Below are positions 18,118 to 27,058 of a stretch of DNA of 64,000 nucleotides, in pieces (the first letter of the stretch is position 1; each line of letters starts with the position of its first letter). This DNA is from Exilibacterium tricleocarpae (GTDB lineage: Bacteria; Pseudomonadota; Gammaproteobacteria; Pseudomonadales; Cellvibrionaceae), in assembly GCF_007004655.1 (NCBI RefSeq), contig NZ_ML660097.1, forward strand, positions 124,001-188,000. The letters run 5' to 3'. The notes under the pieces are model-generated. The model was not told where the DNA came from and searched no databases. It saw only the letters and a list, made by a program, of their open reading frames with translations. The position numbers and the translations under genes are program-made.

Positions 18118-19163
18118 CAAAGACCAGGTCGATAAAAATGCGGCTCTCTGTGGCTCTGTTGTTGTTGCTGTTAGCTGCCGGCGCCGGGCTGGGTTGGTGC
18201 CTGCACTGGTTGAAAAAGCCATTGCCGCTGGCCGAAGCAGGCCTCTCCATAGAGCTTAAACCTGGCGATTCGCTGGTCCGGGTGGCCCACCGGTTGCGAT
18301 CTGAAGGTGTGCTTCACCACCCGCAGATTCTAGTGGCCTATGGACGCCTGACCGGGGCCACGGGGATAAAGGTGGGGGAGTACAAGGTAGCGCCCGGCAC
18401 CAGTCCGCGGTCGCTGTTGGAACAGCTTGTGCGCGGCGATGTCGTCAGCTATCAGGTCACCCTGGTCGAGGGCTGGACCTACGCCCAGGCACTGGCGGCC
18501 CTCCATGCCGAATCCCGCTTAACGGCGCAACTGGCCGATCTCAGTGTCGAGCGCCAGTTGGAGGTGCTCGACATGGATGTCGACCATCCCGAAGGCTGGT
18601 TTTTCCCCGACACTTACCGTTTTACCCGGGGCATGAGCGATGTGGATATCCTGCGGCAGGCCCACCGGCGTATGCGCGACCTGCTGGAGCGGGAGTGGGC
18701 GGCGCGAGCGCCGGGGCTGCCCTATGCGAATGCCTACGAGGCGCTGATCATGGCGTCCATCGTCGAGCGGGAAACCGGCCAGCCGGCGGAGCGCCGGCAG
18801 ATCGCCGGCGTGTTTGTGCGGCGCCTGCAAAACAATATGCGCCTGCAGACCGACCCGACCATTATTTATGGACTGGGCAGTGACTTTGATGGCAATATTC
18901 GCAGGCGCCACCTGCGCCAGGCAACGCCTTACAATACTTACGTTATCAGGGGGTTGCCGCCGACACCCATCGCCCTGCCGGGGCGCGAAGCCATTTATGC
19001 GACCCTGCATCCCGATGATTCCGAAGCGCTGTACTTTGTCGCCAAGGGCGACGGCAGTCACCAGTTCTCCAATACCCTGGAGGAACACAACAAAGCGGTT
19101 CGCCGCTACCAGATAGTCCGGCGCAAGAAAGATTACCGGTCGGCGCCGCAACCGAAAAATTAA
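18114..19163 (+). CDS. mltG: Endolytic murein transglycosylase MltG
   Basis: An inner-membrane enzyme that cuts nascent glycan strands and so sets their length. One membrane segment (about 11-30, LSVALLLLLLAAGAGLGW) precedes a LysM-like part and the YceG domain. With the TTG start at 18114 the catalytic glutamate is Glu218 (IVERETG), the same number as in E. coli. Other conserved pieces are PEGWFFPDTYRF, TDPTIIYGLG and YNTY-I-GLPPTPI. A later ATG at 18138 is possible. It overlaps pabC by four bases. Confidence 0.94.
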   Translation: MTKTRSIKMRLSVALLLLLLAAGAGLGWCLHWLKKPLPLAEAGLSIELKPGDSLVRVAHRLRSEGVLHHPQILVAYGRLTGATGIKVGEYKVAPGTSPRSLLEQLVRGDVVSYQVTLVEGWTYAQALAALHAESRLTAQLADLSVERQLEVLDMDVDHPEGWFFPDTYRFTRGMSDVDILRQAHRRMRDLLEREWAARAPGLPYANAYEALIMASIVERETGQPAERRQIAGVFVRRLQNNMRLQTDPTIIYGLGSDFDGNIRRRHLRQATPYNTYVIRGLPPTPIALPGREAIYATLHPDDSEALYFVAKGDGSHQFSNTLEEHNKAVRRYQIVRRKKDYRSAPQPKN

Positions 19164-19219
19164 ACGTCGCCGGCTGTGGTAAGTGGTGCGATGGTAATGG
19201 GCCCAACCACAGTGGCACT

Positions 19220-19385
19220 TCTTTAAGCAAATATGTACTAATTGACCGGTCTGGCCCTGGCTGAAGCCTTCAGAAACACGCTGTGGACCCGTCCCTGGGA
19301 GCTTCCCGACAGCATCCCTGCTGTCGAGAGTTTCTGAAGGCTTCAGCCAGGGCCAGACCTACCTTCAGTACACTTAATTGAGGTC
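19220..19385. repeat. Palindromic intergenic element with 30-bp perfect arms
   Basis: A perfect 30-base inverted repeat, 19248-19277 (starting GGTCTGGCCCTGGCTGAAGC) and 19330-19359, encloses an 8-bp hairpin CGACAGCA-TCCC-TGCTGTCG (19307-19326). The plan, the CAGCATCCCTGCTG core and the flanking AGTGGCACTT (19211) are shared with the element at 9181-9391, although the arm sequences differ. No ORF is inside. The 365-base gap between mltG and tmk holds only this. Confidence 0.8.
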
Positions 19386-19504
19386 GGTTCGATTGAGTCG
19401 GAGATTAGATAAACTGATGCAAATACGCTTAAGGTAGGGGCATTGGGTCCAACTCCGGTAATAACGGCCACTGTCACTGGCCACTGGACTTTTAAAATCG
19501 GTAA

Positions 19505-20152
<648 letters not shown>

Positions 20153-20230
20153 CCGGTTGCGGGCCGGTTGCGGATAGTATTTTATCAACCGGCCTGCTAA
20201 GTTAGCTGTCCCCCATCCGATACCCTGACT

Positions 20231-21244
20231 ATGACTCACACCACCGAGACCCTGACGTTACCTTACCCCTGGCAGCAGCCGCAGTGGCAGCAGGCAATAC
20301 AGTGGCAGGAGCGGGGTAAACTGCCCCACGCGCTGTTGCTGGGTGGCCAGCAGGGTATCGGCAAGGCGCATTTCGCCGCGGCATTGGCCCAGTATCTCTT
20401 GTGTGCCGCACCGCGCAGCGGGCTGGCCTGTGGCGATTGCCGCGGTTGTGAGCTGAATCGGGCCGGCACCCACCCGGATCTGGTCCGGGTGCAGCCCGAG
20501 CAGGCCGGTAAAGCGATCAAGGTGGATCAAATTCGCGAACTGGTGGACTTCCTGGCCAAGACCGCGCAGCAGGGCGGTATGAAACTTGCCGTTATCGCCC
20601 CGGCCGAAGCCATGAATATCAACGCCGCCAATGCGCTGCTGAAAAGCCTCGAGGAACCTGCAGGCGATACTCTGCTGCTGTTGGTGAGCCACACGCCCAG
20701 CCGGGTGTTGGCGACCATCCGCAGTCGCTGTCACAACCTGCCGCTGGCAACGCCCACGGCGGAGCAGGCGGAGTCCTGGTTGGCGCCCCTGGTCAAAGGT
20801 GAAGACCCCCGGGTGTTGCTGCAGTCGGCCGGGGGGGCGCCGCTGGCGGCGCTGGCGCTGGTCGAGGGGGACGGCCTGGAGCGGCGCGGGCAATTGCTGG
20901 CCGGTTTACTCGATGTGGCCGAAGGCCGGCGCTCGGCTCTGGACGGCGCCGCCAGCGCTATGAGCGCCGAGCCCTTACAGGTGCTCGACTGGCTGCTGGG
21001 CTGGCTGCAAATGGGGGCCCGGCAACTGGCGGGGGCAGCGGCACCGATGGCGTCCGGCGGGGATATGGACCGGCTCGCACCGGTGTTTGCGCGCATACAA
21101 CCGGTGCATTTGTACCTCTACGTCGACAAACTTTTGCTAGCCAAACGACAACTGCTCAGTGGTGCCAATCCCAACAAGCAACTGTTGTTGGAAGAAGTGT
21201 TTATGGACTGGGGAGCGCTGTCCCGTATTAGAGTTGCGCGTTAA
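20231..21244 (+). CDS. holB: DNA polymerase III subunit delta-prime
   Basis: Delta-prime is the stator of the clamp loader. It has an AAA+ fold with a degenerate P-loop (GGQQGIGKAHFA), a zinc-binding set of four cysteines between CAAP and CRGCELN (about 57-76), and an SRC-like motif IRSRCHNL (about 162). The length (337) and the tmk-holB-pilZ-tatD order fit. The degenerate P-loop is normal, since this subunit does not hydrolyse ATP. Confidence 0.94.
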   Translation: MTHTTETLTLPYPWQQPQWQQAIQWQERGKLPHALLLGGQQGIGKAHFAAALAQYLLCAAPRSGLACGDCRGCELNRAGTHPDLVRVQPEQAGKAIKVDQIRELVDFLAKTAQQGGMKLAVIAPAEAMNINAANALLKSLEEPAGDTLLLLVSHTPSRVLATIRSRCHNLPLATPTAEQAESWLAPLVKGEDPRVLLQSAGGAPLAALALVEGDGLERRGQLLAGLLDVAEGRRSALDGAASAMSAEPLQVLDWLLGWLQMGARQLAGAAAPMASGGDMDRLAPVFARIQPVHLYLYVDKLLLAKRQLLSGANPNKQLLLEEVFMDWGALSRIRVAR

Positions 21245-21413
21245 GGTCCTGTATCGGATTGATTGCCGGGCATGCCCGGGTCGGTAATGACAACCCCTGC
21301 CAACGCCGTTCACCCGGGGACCCGTACTAGACAGTCCACCCGTAATGGATTAAGTTAAAGCCATTACCCGGCGATCAGACAAGCCAACCAGGCAGCGGAG
21401 CATTGAACAGCGT

Positions 21414-21767
21414 ATGAAAGGTTTGGGAGGGGGCGCACGCAACGGCATCTTGTCATTGACCATTAAAGACAAAGCTGTTCTATACGCTGCTTATATGCCC
21501 TTTATTCAACATGGCGGTCTTTTCATTCCCACCAATAAGTCTTACAAGCTGGGTGACGAAGTGTTTATGCTGCTCAACCTGATGGATGAGCCGGAGAAGA
21601 TCCCCGTCGCCGGCAAGGTGGTCTGGGTGACGCCGAAGGGCGCGCAAGGCAACCGCGCCGCGGGTATCGGCGTGCAATTCAGCGATCAGGACGATACAGC
21701 GGCGAAAAAGATAGAAACCTACCTGGCGGGCTCCCTGGATTCCGACCGGCCCACCCACACAATGTAA
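21414..21767 (+). CDS. PilZ domain protein
   Basis: A 117-residue single-domain PilZ protein of the type found between holB and tatD in pseudomonads, where Pseudomonas aeruginosa PilZ is needed for type IV pilus assembly. Conserved pieces are GILSLTIKDKAVLYAAYMPF, GGLFIPTNKSYKLGDEV and the Val-Trp-Val-Thr-Pro-(x)-Gly segment VVWVTPKGAQGNRAAGIGVQ. The c-di-GMP-binding RxxxR and D/NxSxxG signatures are absent, so it probably does not bind c-di-GMP, like the founding PilZ. Confidence 0.9.
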   Translation: MKGLGGGARNGILSLTIKDKAVLYAAYMPFIQHGGLFIPTNKSYKLGDEVFMLLNLMDEPEKIPVAGKVVWVTPKGAQGNRAAGIGVQFSDQDDTAAKKIETYLAGSLDSDRPTHTM

Positions 21768-21825
21768 GTCGATCCCGGTTTCTTCGCTCCCAACTGCATC
21801 CTCCCAACCATATGCTCCCAACTAC

Positions 21826-22605
21826 ATGCTGATCGATTCCCACTGTCATCTCGACCGCCTCGAACTCGGCGCCTACCCGGGCGGTTTGCCCGATGCGCTC
21901 GCGGCGGCACAGGCGCGCGGCGTCGAAAAATTTCTCTGTGTCGGTATCAGTGTGCAACACCGGGAGCAGGTGCTGGCAATCGCCGAACGGTACGATGCGG
22001 TCGTGGCTTCCGTCGGCGTTCACCCGCTGGACGTAGAGAGCGGCCTGGCTTCGGAGTCGCAACTGGTGGACTGGGCTCGCCACCCGAAGATCGTCGCCAT
22101 CGGCGAGACCGGTCTCGATTACTATTACAGCGCAGACAGTAAGCCGCTGCAGCGGCGCAGTTTCGCCACTCACCTCGAAGCCGCCGCCGCGGCAGCGCTG
22201 CCGGTGATTGTGCATACCCGCGACGCGCGCAATGACACCCTCGAGCTGATTCGCGCCCACGGTGATCTCGAGCACGCCGGGGTCCTGCACTGTTTTACTG
22301 AAGACTGGCAGATGGCCTCGAAAGCCATGGATATGAATTACCTGATCTCCATTTCCGGCATAGTCACCTTCCGCAATGCCAGCGCGCTGCGGGATGTGGT
22401 GAAACGCGTGCCCCTGGATCGACTGTTAGTCGAAACCGACTCGCCTTACCTGGCGCCGGTGCCTTATCGTGGGAAACCCAATGAACCGCAGTATGTGCGA
22501 GAGGTGGCGGAGTTTGTCGCCGAGTTGAAAGGGGTTAGTTTTGAGACCCTGGCGGCGCGCACGGCCGCCAATTTTTTTAGACTGTTTCCCCGCGCCCGTG
22601 GCTGA
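21826..22605 (+). CDS. TatD family metal-dependent deoxyribonuclease (YcfH-type)
   Basis: A TIM-barrel hydrolase of 259 residues. Metal ligands are recognisable as His6 and His8 (DSHCHLDR), Glu in AIGETGLDYYY, His in VIVHTRDA, His in VLHCFTED and Asp in ETDSPYLAP. TatD proteins act as 3'-5' DNA exonucleases in repair. It is the last gene of the conserved cluster that begins with plsX, exactly where ycfH lies in E. coli. Confidence 0.93.
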   Translation: MLIDSHCHLDRLELGAYPGGLPDALAAAQARGVEKFLCVGISVQHREQVLAIAERYDAVVASVGVHPLDVESGLASESQLVDWARHPKIVAIGETGLDYYYSADSKPLQRRSFATHLEAAAAAALPVIVHTRDARNDTLELIRAHGDLEHAGVLHCFTEDWQMASKAMDMNYLISISGIVTFRNASALRDVVKRVPLDRLLVETDSPYLAPVPYRGKPNEPQYVREVAEFVAELKGVSFETLAARTAANFFRLFPRARG

Positions 22606-22718
22606 CCCGATTTCTCCCGAACTGCAACCGGCTGTTGACACACTGTTTCGCCGCGCGGCCTGATCCCGGTAACGCGACCGCAAGGGCTGCGTACCCCGTG
22701 CATGGCCTACCGTCGGCC

Positions 22719-23825
22719 TCAAGCGGCCCGGCCGGTATTCGCGGCGAGAGTGGCGCTGGTGGTGGGTTTGGGATTGGCGGCAAAGTCGGCAATGTCCGGT
22801 GACTCCACCTGCGCCCACAGATTGGTCACCAGGTTGGAGGAATCCTTCCAGTCGCCTGCTACCAGCCAGTCAACGATGGCTCCGGCAACGTCGGGATAGA
22901 CAACTTGGGGCCCTTTCCAGTCGTCGAGCCAGTGGCGGATGGTACCGGCATCGAGACTGTTCATGGTCATACCCAGGCCAAGCTGCTCCAGGGCCGCGGC
23001 GTTGGAAAGTTGTTCCATTTGGCCCTGCAGGGGTTTTGCCAGCAGTTTCTTGCCGAGCTGTATCGCCTCGCTGGCCAATTCGAAACCGGCATTGCTGATC
23101 ACGCCGCTGCAGGTGTGCAGGTCCTGTTGGAAACCGCTGCGACTCAGCGGGCGCAGTTGAATATTGCCGCGGTCTTCGTGCCGTTCGAACTCGCCGTAGT
23201 AGTAGAAGATGTAATCCTCCATCGGCTCCAACAGCGACATCACCTTTTGTGGTGACTCAAATCCCAGATAGACGACTATCTTCCGGGGGTCGACATGCCG
23301 CCCTGCGCCGGCGGGAATATCGGCGATGGGGGGCAGGATATTGTGGCCGAAATGGTGCCAGTGCAGGCCCAGGGAGAGACTGGCCGGTGCGAAGTGGCGC
23401 ATGATCATCCGCGAACTGAGGGTACTGCCGCGCAGTGGAATCGGGTAGTCGAAAGCGTACTGGTGGCCGATGCCGATACAGGTTTTCCCCGCCCGCCTGG
23501 CAGCCCAGGCCGACACCGGCTCGAAATCGGTGATAACCAGATCGTAGTCGTCGACCGGCAGCTCGCGGATATCGCGAAAAAACTGCAGTATTTTATTGTG
23601 GCGCAGGGTGCGCAGGTTGTCGATCTTACCCTCCTGGTGCACGAAGGTCATACCGCTCAGGCAGCGCCAGTCGCCGAACTGCTTCATATCGAAGAACTTG
23701 TCCCGCTCGCGCCCGGAGAACAGGTAATCGACCTGCAGGTCGGTGTTTTCCAGTGCCGCGCTGATGGCGCGGGCGCGGGTGATATGGCCGTTGCCGGTGG
23801 CTTGCACACCGTAGAGTATTTTCAT
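22719..23825 (-). CDS. MJ1255/VC2487 family glycosyltransferase
   Basis: A GT-B fold transferase, 368 residues. The N-terminus MKILYGVQATGNGHITRARA is typical of the MJ1255/VC2487 group, related to MurG and UGT-type enzymes with a nucleotide-sugar-binding C-terminal half (VVYLGFESPQKVM, then CSGVISNAGFELASEAIQLGKKLLAKP, the donor-binding loop). Family members lack an assigned substrate. It precedes a PAP2-type phosphatase on the same strand 26 bases... in transcription order the PAP2 gene comes first (24383 to 23850) and this gene second. The pair suggests work on an undecaprenyl- or lipid-linked sugar; that is inference. Confidence 0.85.
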   Translation of the reverse strand: MKILYGVQATGNGHITRARAISAALENTDLQVDYLFSGRERDKFFDMKQFGDWRCLSGMTFVHQEGKIDNLRTLRHNKILQFFRDIRELPVDDYDLVITDFEPVSAWAARRAGKTCIGIGHQYAFDYPIPLRGSTLSSRMIMRHFAPASLSLGLHWHHFGHNILPPIADIPAGAGRHVDPRKIVVYLGFESPQKVMSLLEPMEDYIFYYYGEFERHEDRGNIQLRPLSRSGFQQDLHTCSGVISNAGFELASEAIQLGKKLLAKPLQGQMEQLSNAAALEQLGLGMTMNSLDAGTIRHWLDDWKGPQVVYPDVAGAIVDWLVAGDWKDSSNLVTNLWAQVESPDIADFAANPKPTTSATLAANTGRAA

Positions 23826-23849
23826 GTCATTGCCTTAAATGCGAAATGC

Positions 23850-24383
23850 TTAAACACTGAGTGTCAGTACCAGCAGGCTCAACGTATGCCCCAGCAGAGC
23901 CCCGGCGACGATATCGCTTGGAAAGTGCACGCCCAACATTACCCGCGAACCGCCCACCGCCGCTGCCCAGGGGTAGAGCAGGGGGCTCAGATACGGGAAT
24001 GCGTGACTGAGGATACCGGCGGTCAGAAACGCCGCCGATGTGTGGCCGGAGGGAAAACTGAACTGGTCCGAAGGCTTGATAACACTTTCGAAGCCCGGAA
24101 TCGCCTGGGGTGGGCGGTTGCGCTTGAAGTGGCGCTTGGAGCAGAAATACACCAGGCGCTCCACTGCAAAGGCCAGCCCCAGCAGCGATACCATCTGCCA
24201 GTTGCCGTAGCAGGCCAGCACCAGGGCGCCGAGTGCGTAGAGGGGGCCGTCGGCGCTACGTGAGATCAGGCGGCTCAGCTTGATCAGGGCACTTCTGTGT
24301 TTGCGGCGCAGACACCAGCTGAAGGTAACGAGGTCACAGCGGTGAATACTCTCAAGTATGTGGCTATCTTGTAGTAAACGCAT
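23850..24383 (-). CDS. PAP2-family phosphatase
   Basis: A membrane phosphatase of the PAP2/vanadium-haloperoxidase fold, 177 residues with about five membrane helices. The three catalytic motifs are visible: KRHFKRNRP (about 105), PSGHTSAAF (about 136) and SRVMLGVHFPSDIVAG (about 168-183 of the open frame). The start at 24383 is set by AAGGAGG spaced well before the ATG; the frame runs further up without conserved sequence. Substrates of such enzymes include lipid pyrophosphates and phosphatidates. Upstream in the same transcription unit as the MJ1255-type glycosyltransferase. Confidence 0.88.
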   Translation of the reverse strand: MRLLQDSHILESIHRCDLVTFSWCLRRKHRSALIKLSRLISRSADGPLYALGALVLACYGNWQMVSLLGLAFAVERLVYFCSKRHFKRNRPPQAIPGFESVIKPSDQFSFPSGHTSAAFLTAGILSHAFPYLSPLLYPWAAAVGGSRVMLGVHFPSDIVAGALLGHTLSLLVLTLSV

Positions 24384-24639
24384 GAGGAAGCCCTCCTTTA
24401 GCGCATACCCTAGAGCGGAGTTATGACAGAAACATGTGAATTCGATGACCGTTGTGTGACGCCGCACACCTCAAAAACCGCGCTTTTGGCAGGGCGGGTG
24501 GGGTTAAAACCCGCCTCCGGCTCCATCGGGGACAGGCTGTGATAAACTGCCGCTGCCCCGTCGCCGGGCGGGGGTTGTCAATCAAGGCAGGTCATATAGA
24601 AGGCAGGTCAACAAAGACAGGCCGGTGTTCGGGGGAGAT

Positions 24640-25257
24640 ATGCAAGAGCAAGTAGAAGTCATGTTGGCGATGCAGGACGATATGAATACCAGGGTCAACA
24701 ACGACTGGCGCCGGCAGGATTTTGCCTGGTACCGGGCCATCTGGATTGAATGTGCCGAGCTGCTCGACCACTACGGCTGGAAGTGGTGGAAGAAGCAGAC
24801 GCCGGATATCGAGCAGGTGCGCCTCGAACTCATCGACATCTGGCACTTTGGTCTCAGTTTATTGCTGCAATCCGACCAATCCCCGGCAGCCCTGGCCCGC
24901 CATATCGATGAAACGCTGGTAGTGGCCACCGATGAGCCGGATTTTCGGCTGGACCTGGAGGCGTTTGCCGCCCGTACCCTTGCCGAGCGCCGGTTTGATG
25001 TGGCGGGCTTCGGTCGGTTGATGGCGGGCATCGATCTCAGCTTCGACATGCTCTACACCGGTTATGTGGGGAAGAATGTCTTGAATTTTTTTCGCCAGGA
25101 TCACGGCTACCAGGAGGGCACCTACAAAAAGCAGTGGGGCGATCGCGAGGACAACGAACACCTGGTCGACATCGTCCAGGGCCTCGATGGCGCAGCGGCA
25201 ACCTTCAAGGACGATCTTTACGCTGCCCTTAAGGCGCGCTACCAGGGTGTGTGCTAG
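24640..25257 (+). CDS. Dimeric dUTP diphosphatase
   Basis: Hydrolyses dUTP (and dUDP in this class) to dUMP, keeping uracil out of DNA. It is an all-alpha enzyme of the MazG-like/dimeric dUTPase superfamily: MLAMQDDMNTRVNNDW at the start, AIWIECAELLDHYGWKWWK with the metal-binding EExxD-type glutamates, and LELIDIWHFGL with the second acidic pair. The ATG at 24640 follows GGGGGAG; a GTG at 24625 is also in frame. It is unrelated to the trimeric Dut enzyme. Confidence 0.88.
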   Translation: MQEQVEVMLAMQDDMNTRVNNDWRRQDFAWYRAIWIECAELLDHYGWKWWKKQTPDIEQVRLELIDIWHFGLSLLLQSDQSPAALARHIDETLVVATDEPDFRLDLEAFAARTLAERRFDVAGFGRLMAGIDLSFDMLYTGYVGKNVLNFFRQDHGYQEGTYKKQWGDREDNEHLVDIVQGLDGAAATFKDDLYAALKARYQGVC

Positions 25258-25266
25258 GCCCGGTAA

Positions 25267-25295
25267 CTGGCAAATTTCCTGTAATTCCCTATAAT
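25267..25295 (+). promoter_or_regulatory. Sigma-70 promoter for mdh
   Basis: -35 CTGGCA at 25267-25272, a 17-base spacer, and a consensus -10 TATAAT at 25290-25295, about 65 bases before the malate dehydrogenase start. Confidence 0.6.
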
Positions 25296-25360
25296 TGCCA
25301 CCCGCCAGGCCGCCGTTCGACGGCCCCCCTGCCAACCCTCAGTGTTAACGGAGAGATATT

Positions 25361-26344
25361 GTGAAAGCACCCGTTCGAGTCGCCGTCACCGGAGCTGCCG
25401 GTCAAATCAGCTACTCTTTATTATTCCGCATTGCCGCCGGTGAAATGTTAGGTACCGATCAGCCGGTCATTTTACAAATGCTGGAAATCACACCGGCACT
25501 CGACGCCCTTAAAGGCGTGGCGATGGAGCTGGACGACTGCGCGTTTCCGCTGTTGGCCGGTATGGTCTGTACCGATGACGCCAATCAGGCATTTAAAGAT
25601 GTCGACTACGCACTGCTGGTAGGTGCCCGTCCGCGGGGGCCGGGTATGGAGCGCAAAGACCTGCTGGAAGCCAATGCGGCGATCTTCTCCGTGCAGGGCA
25701 AGGCCCTGAATGACCACGCTTCCCGCCATGTCAAAGTGCTGGTGGTGGGCAATCCCGCCAATACCAATGCACTGATTGCCCAGCGCAATGCGCCGGACCT
25801 GGACCCGCGCCAGTTTACCGCCATGACCCGCCTCGATCACAACCGCGCCCTGACCCAGTTGGCGCAAAAAACCGGTAAATCGATCAACGATATTACCCAT
25901 ATGACGATCTGGGGCAATCATTCGTCCACCCAGTATCCCGATATCCACCAGTCCAAGGTAGACGGCGCCGCCGCCACAGACCTGGTGGATCACGATTGGT
26001 ACGCGAGCGATTTTATTCCCACCGTGCAAAAGCGTGGTGCCGCCATTATCGATGCCCGCGGTGCCTCCAGTGCCGCCTCAGCCGCCAATGCTGCCATCTT
26101 TCATATGCGCGACTGGGCACAGGGCACCGCCGCCGGTGACTGGACCAGCATGGGTGTCTACAGTGACGGCAGTTACGGTATCGAAAAGGGGTTGATCTAC
26201 TCCTTCCCTTGCGTGTGTAAAGGCGGCGACTGGGAGATTGTGCAGGGGGTCGATATCAGCGATTTCTCCCGCGAAAAAATGACTGCCACGGAACAGGAGC
26301 TGCAGGAGGAGCGCGACGCCGTTAAAGCATTGCTGCCGTCTTAA
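25361..26344 (+). CDS. mdh: Malate dehydrogenase (NAD-dependent, cytosolic-type)
   Basis: Interconverts malate and oxaloacetate in the TCA cycle. The 327-residue protein has the NAD motif [17 protein letters not shown], substrate arginines in [14 protein letters not shown] and [17 protein letters not shown], and the catalytic His in [11 protein letters not shown]. It belongs to the GAAGQI-type (cytosolic-like) MDH group rather than the E. coli type. The start is GTG at 25361 after GGAGAGA. Confidence 0.96.
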   Translation: MKAPVRVAVTGAAGQISYSLLFRIAAGEMLGTDQPVILQMLEITPALDALKGVAMELDDCAFPLLAGMVCTDDANQAFKDVDYALLVGARPRGPGMERKDLLEANAAIFSVQGKALNDHASRHVKVLVVGNPANTNALIAQRNAPDLDPRQFTAMTRLDHNRALTQLAQKTGKSINDITHMTIWGNHSSTQYPDIHQSKVDGAAATDLVDHDWYASDFIPTVQKRGAAIIDARGASSAASAANAAIFHMRDWAQGTAAGDWTSMGVYSDGSYGIEKGLIYSFPCVCKGGDWEIVQGVDISDFSREKMTATEQELQEERDAVKALLPS

Positions 26345-26445
26345 CAGGCGGGTTGCTGCCGGCGCTTGCGGTTCGGCCGAATGTCTGGTTAGGTACTAGA
26401 CTATTGTCTGGTATCATACCGAACTGAACCGCAAGAGGTTAAAGC

Positions 26446-26958
26446 ATGGTTAGGACCGAGGCGCTGGCGCGGGGACGGGGGTTCAAGGTGATCTTGTCGC
26501 CCAATCGCTCACTGACCTGGCAGGCAAACCTCTGGGTACTGGCCTCGTTTTTTGCTGTTTCACTGTTTATCAGCGTAGGCGTGCTGCTGAAAGGCGCCTG
26601 GGTTATTGTGCCTTTTGCCGGTATTGAGCTCGCCCTGCTGGCCTTCGCGATGTGTTACGTCCAGCGCCGCACCCGGCTGACCGAAGTGATCTATATCGAC
26701 GATCGGCGCCTGCTCATTGAAAGGGGAATAGGCTCACCACAGTGCTCCTGGTCCTTTTGCCGGCCGGGGGCGTCCATTATGGTGCACTCGGATAATCCGT
26801 TCGCCGATGACCAGCACGTCTGCGTCTGCGGTGATCAGGGTATCGTCGAAGTGGGTGAATTTCTGAATCCGAGTGACCGTGCCCTGCTGGTGAAGGACCT
26901 CACCGGTTGTGGCTTGCGCGCCTCCCGACACCTCAACTGGTCAGCCCTGCCGGCATAA
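26446..26958 (+). CDS. DUF2244 inner-membrane protein
   Basis: A 170-residue protein with two membrane helices (about 30-50, LWVLASFFAVSLFISVG, and 53-73, WVIVPFAGIELALLAFAMCY) after a short N-terminal beta segment ILSPNRSLTW typical of DUF2244. A soluble C-terminal domain includes GEFLNPSDRALLVKDL. Function of the family is unknown; many members lie near respiratory genes. Confidence 0.8.
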   Translation: MVRTEALARGRGFKVILSPNRSLTWQANLWVLASFFAVSLFISVGVLLKGAWVIVPFAGIELALLAFAMCYVQRRTRLTEVIYIDDRRLLIERGIGSPQCSWSFCRPGASIMVHSDNPFADDQHVCVCGDQGIVEVGEFLNPSDRALLVKDLTGCGLRASRHLNWSALPA

Positions 26959-27058
26959 CAATATCTGTAAACGGTGACCAGCCGCTGAAAATCCGCCGTG
27001 CAATCCCTCGCAGGCGGAGAACGGTGTGTTTTTTGATTGGTTTTCAGTTGATTCGCTT

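Noticed and set aside
26985-27040. Possible bidirectional terminator between DUF2244 and the S9 peptidase
   Set aside because: The TCCGCC/GGCGGA stem is only 6 bp and is separated from the T-run by ten bases.
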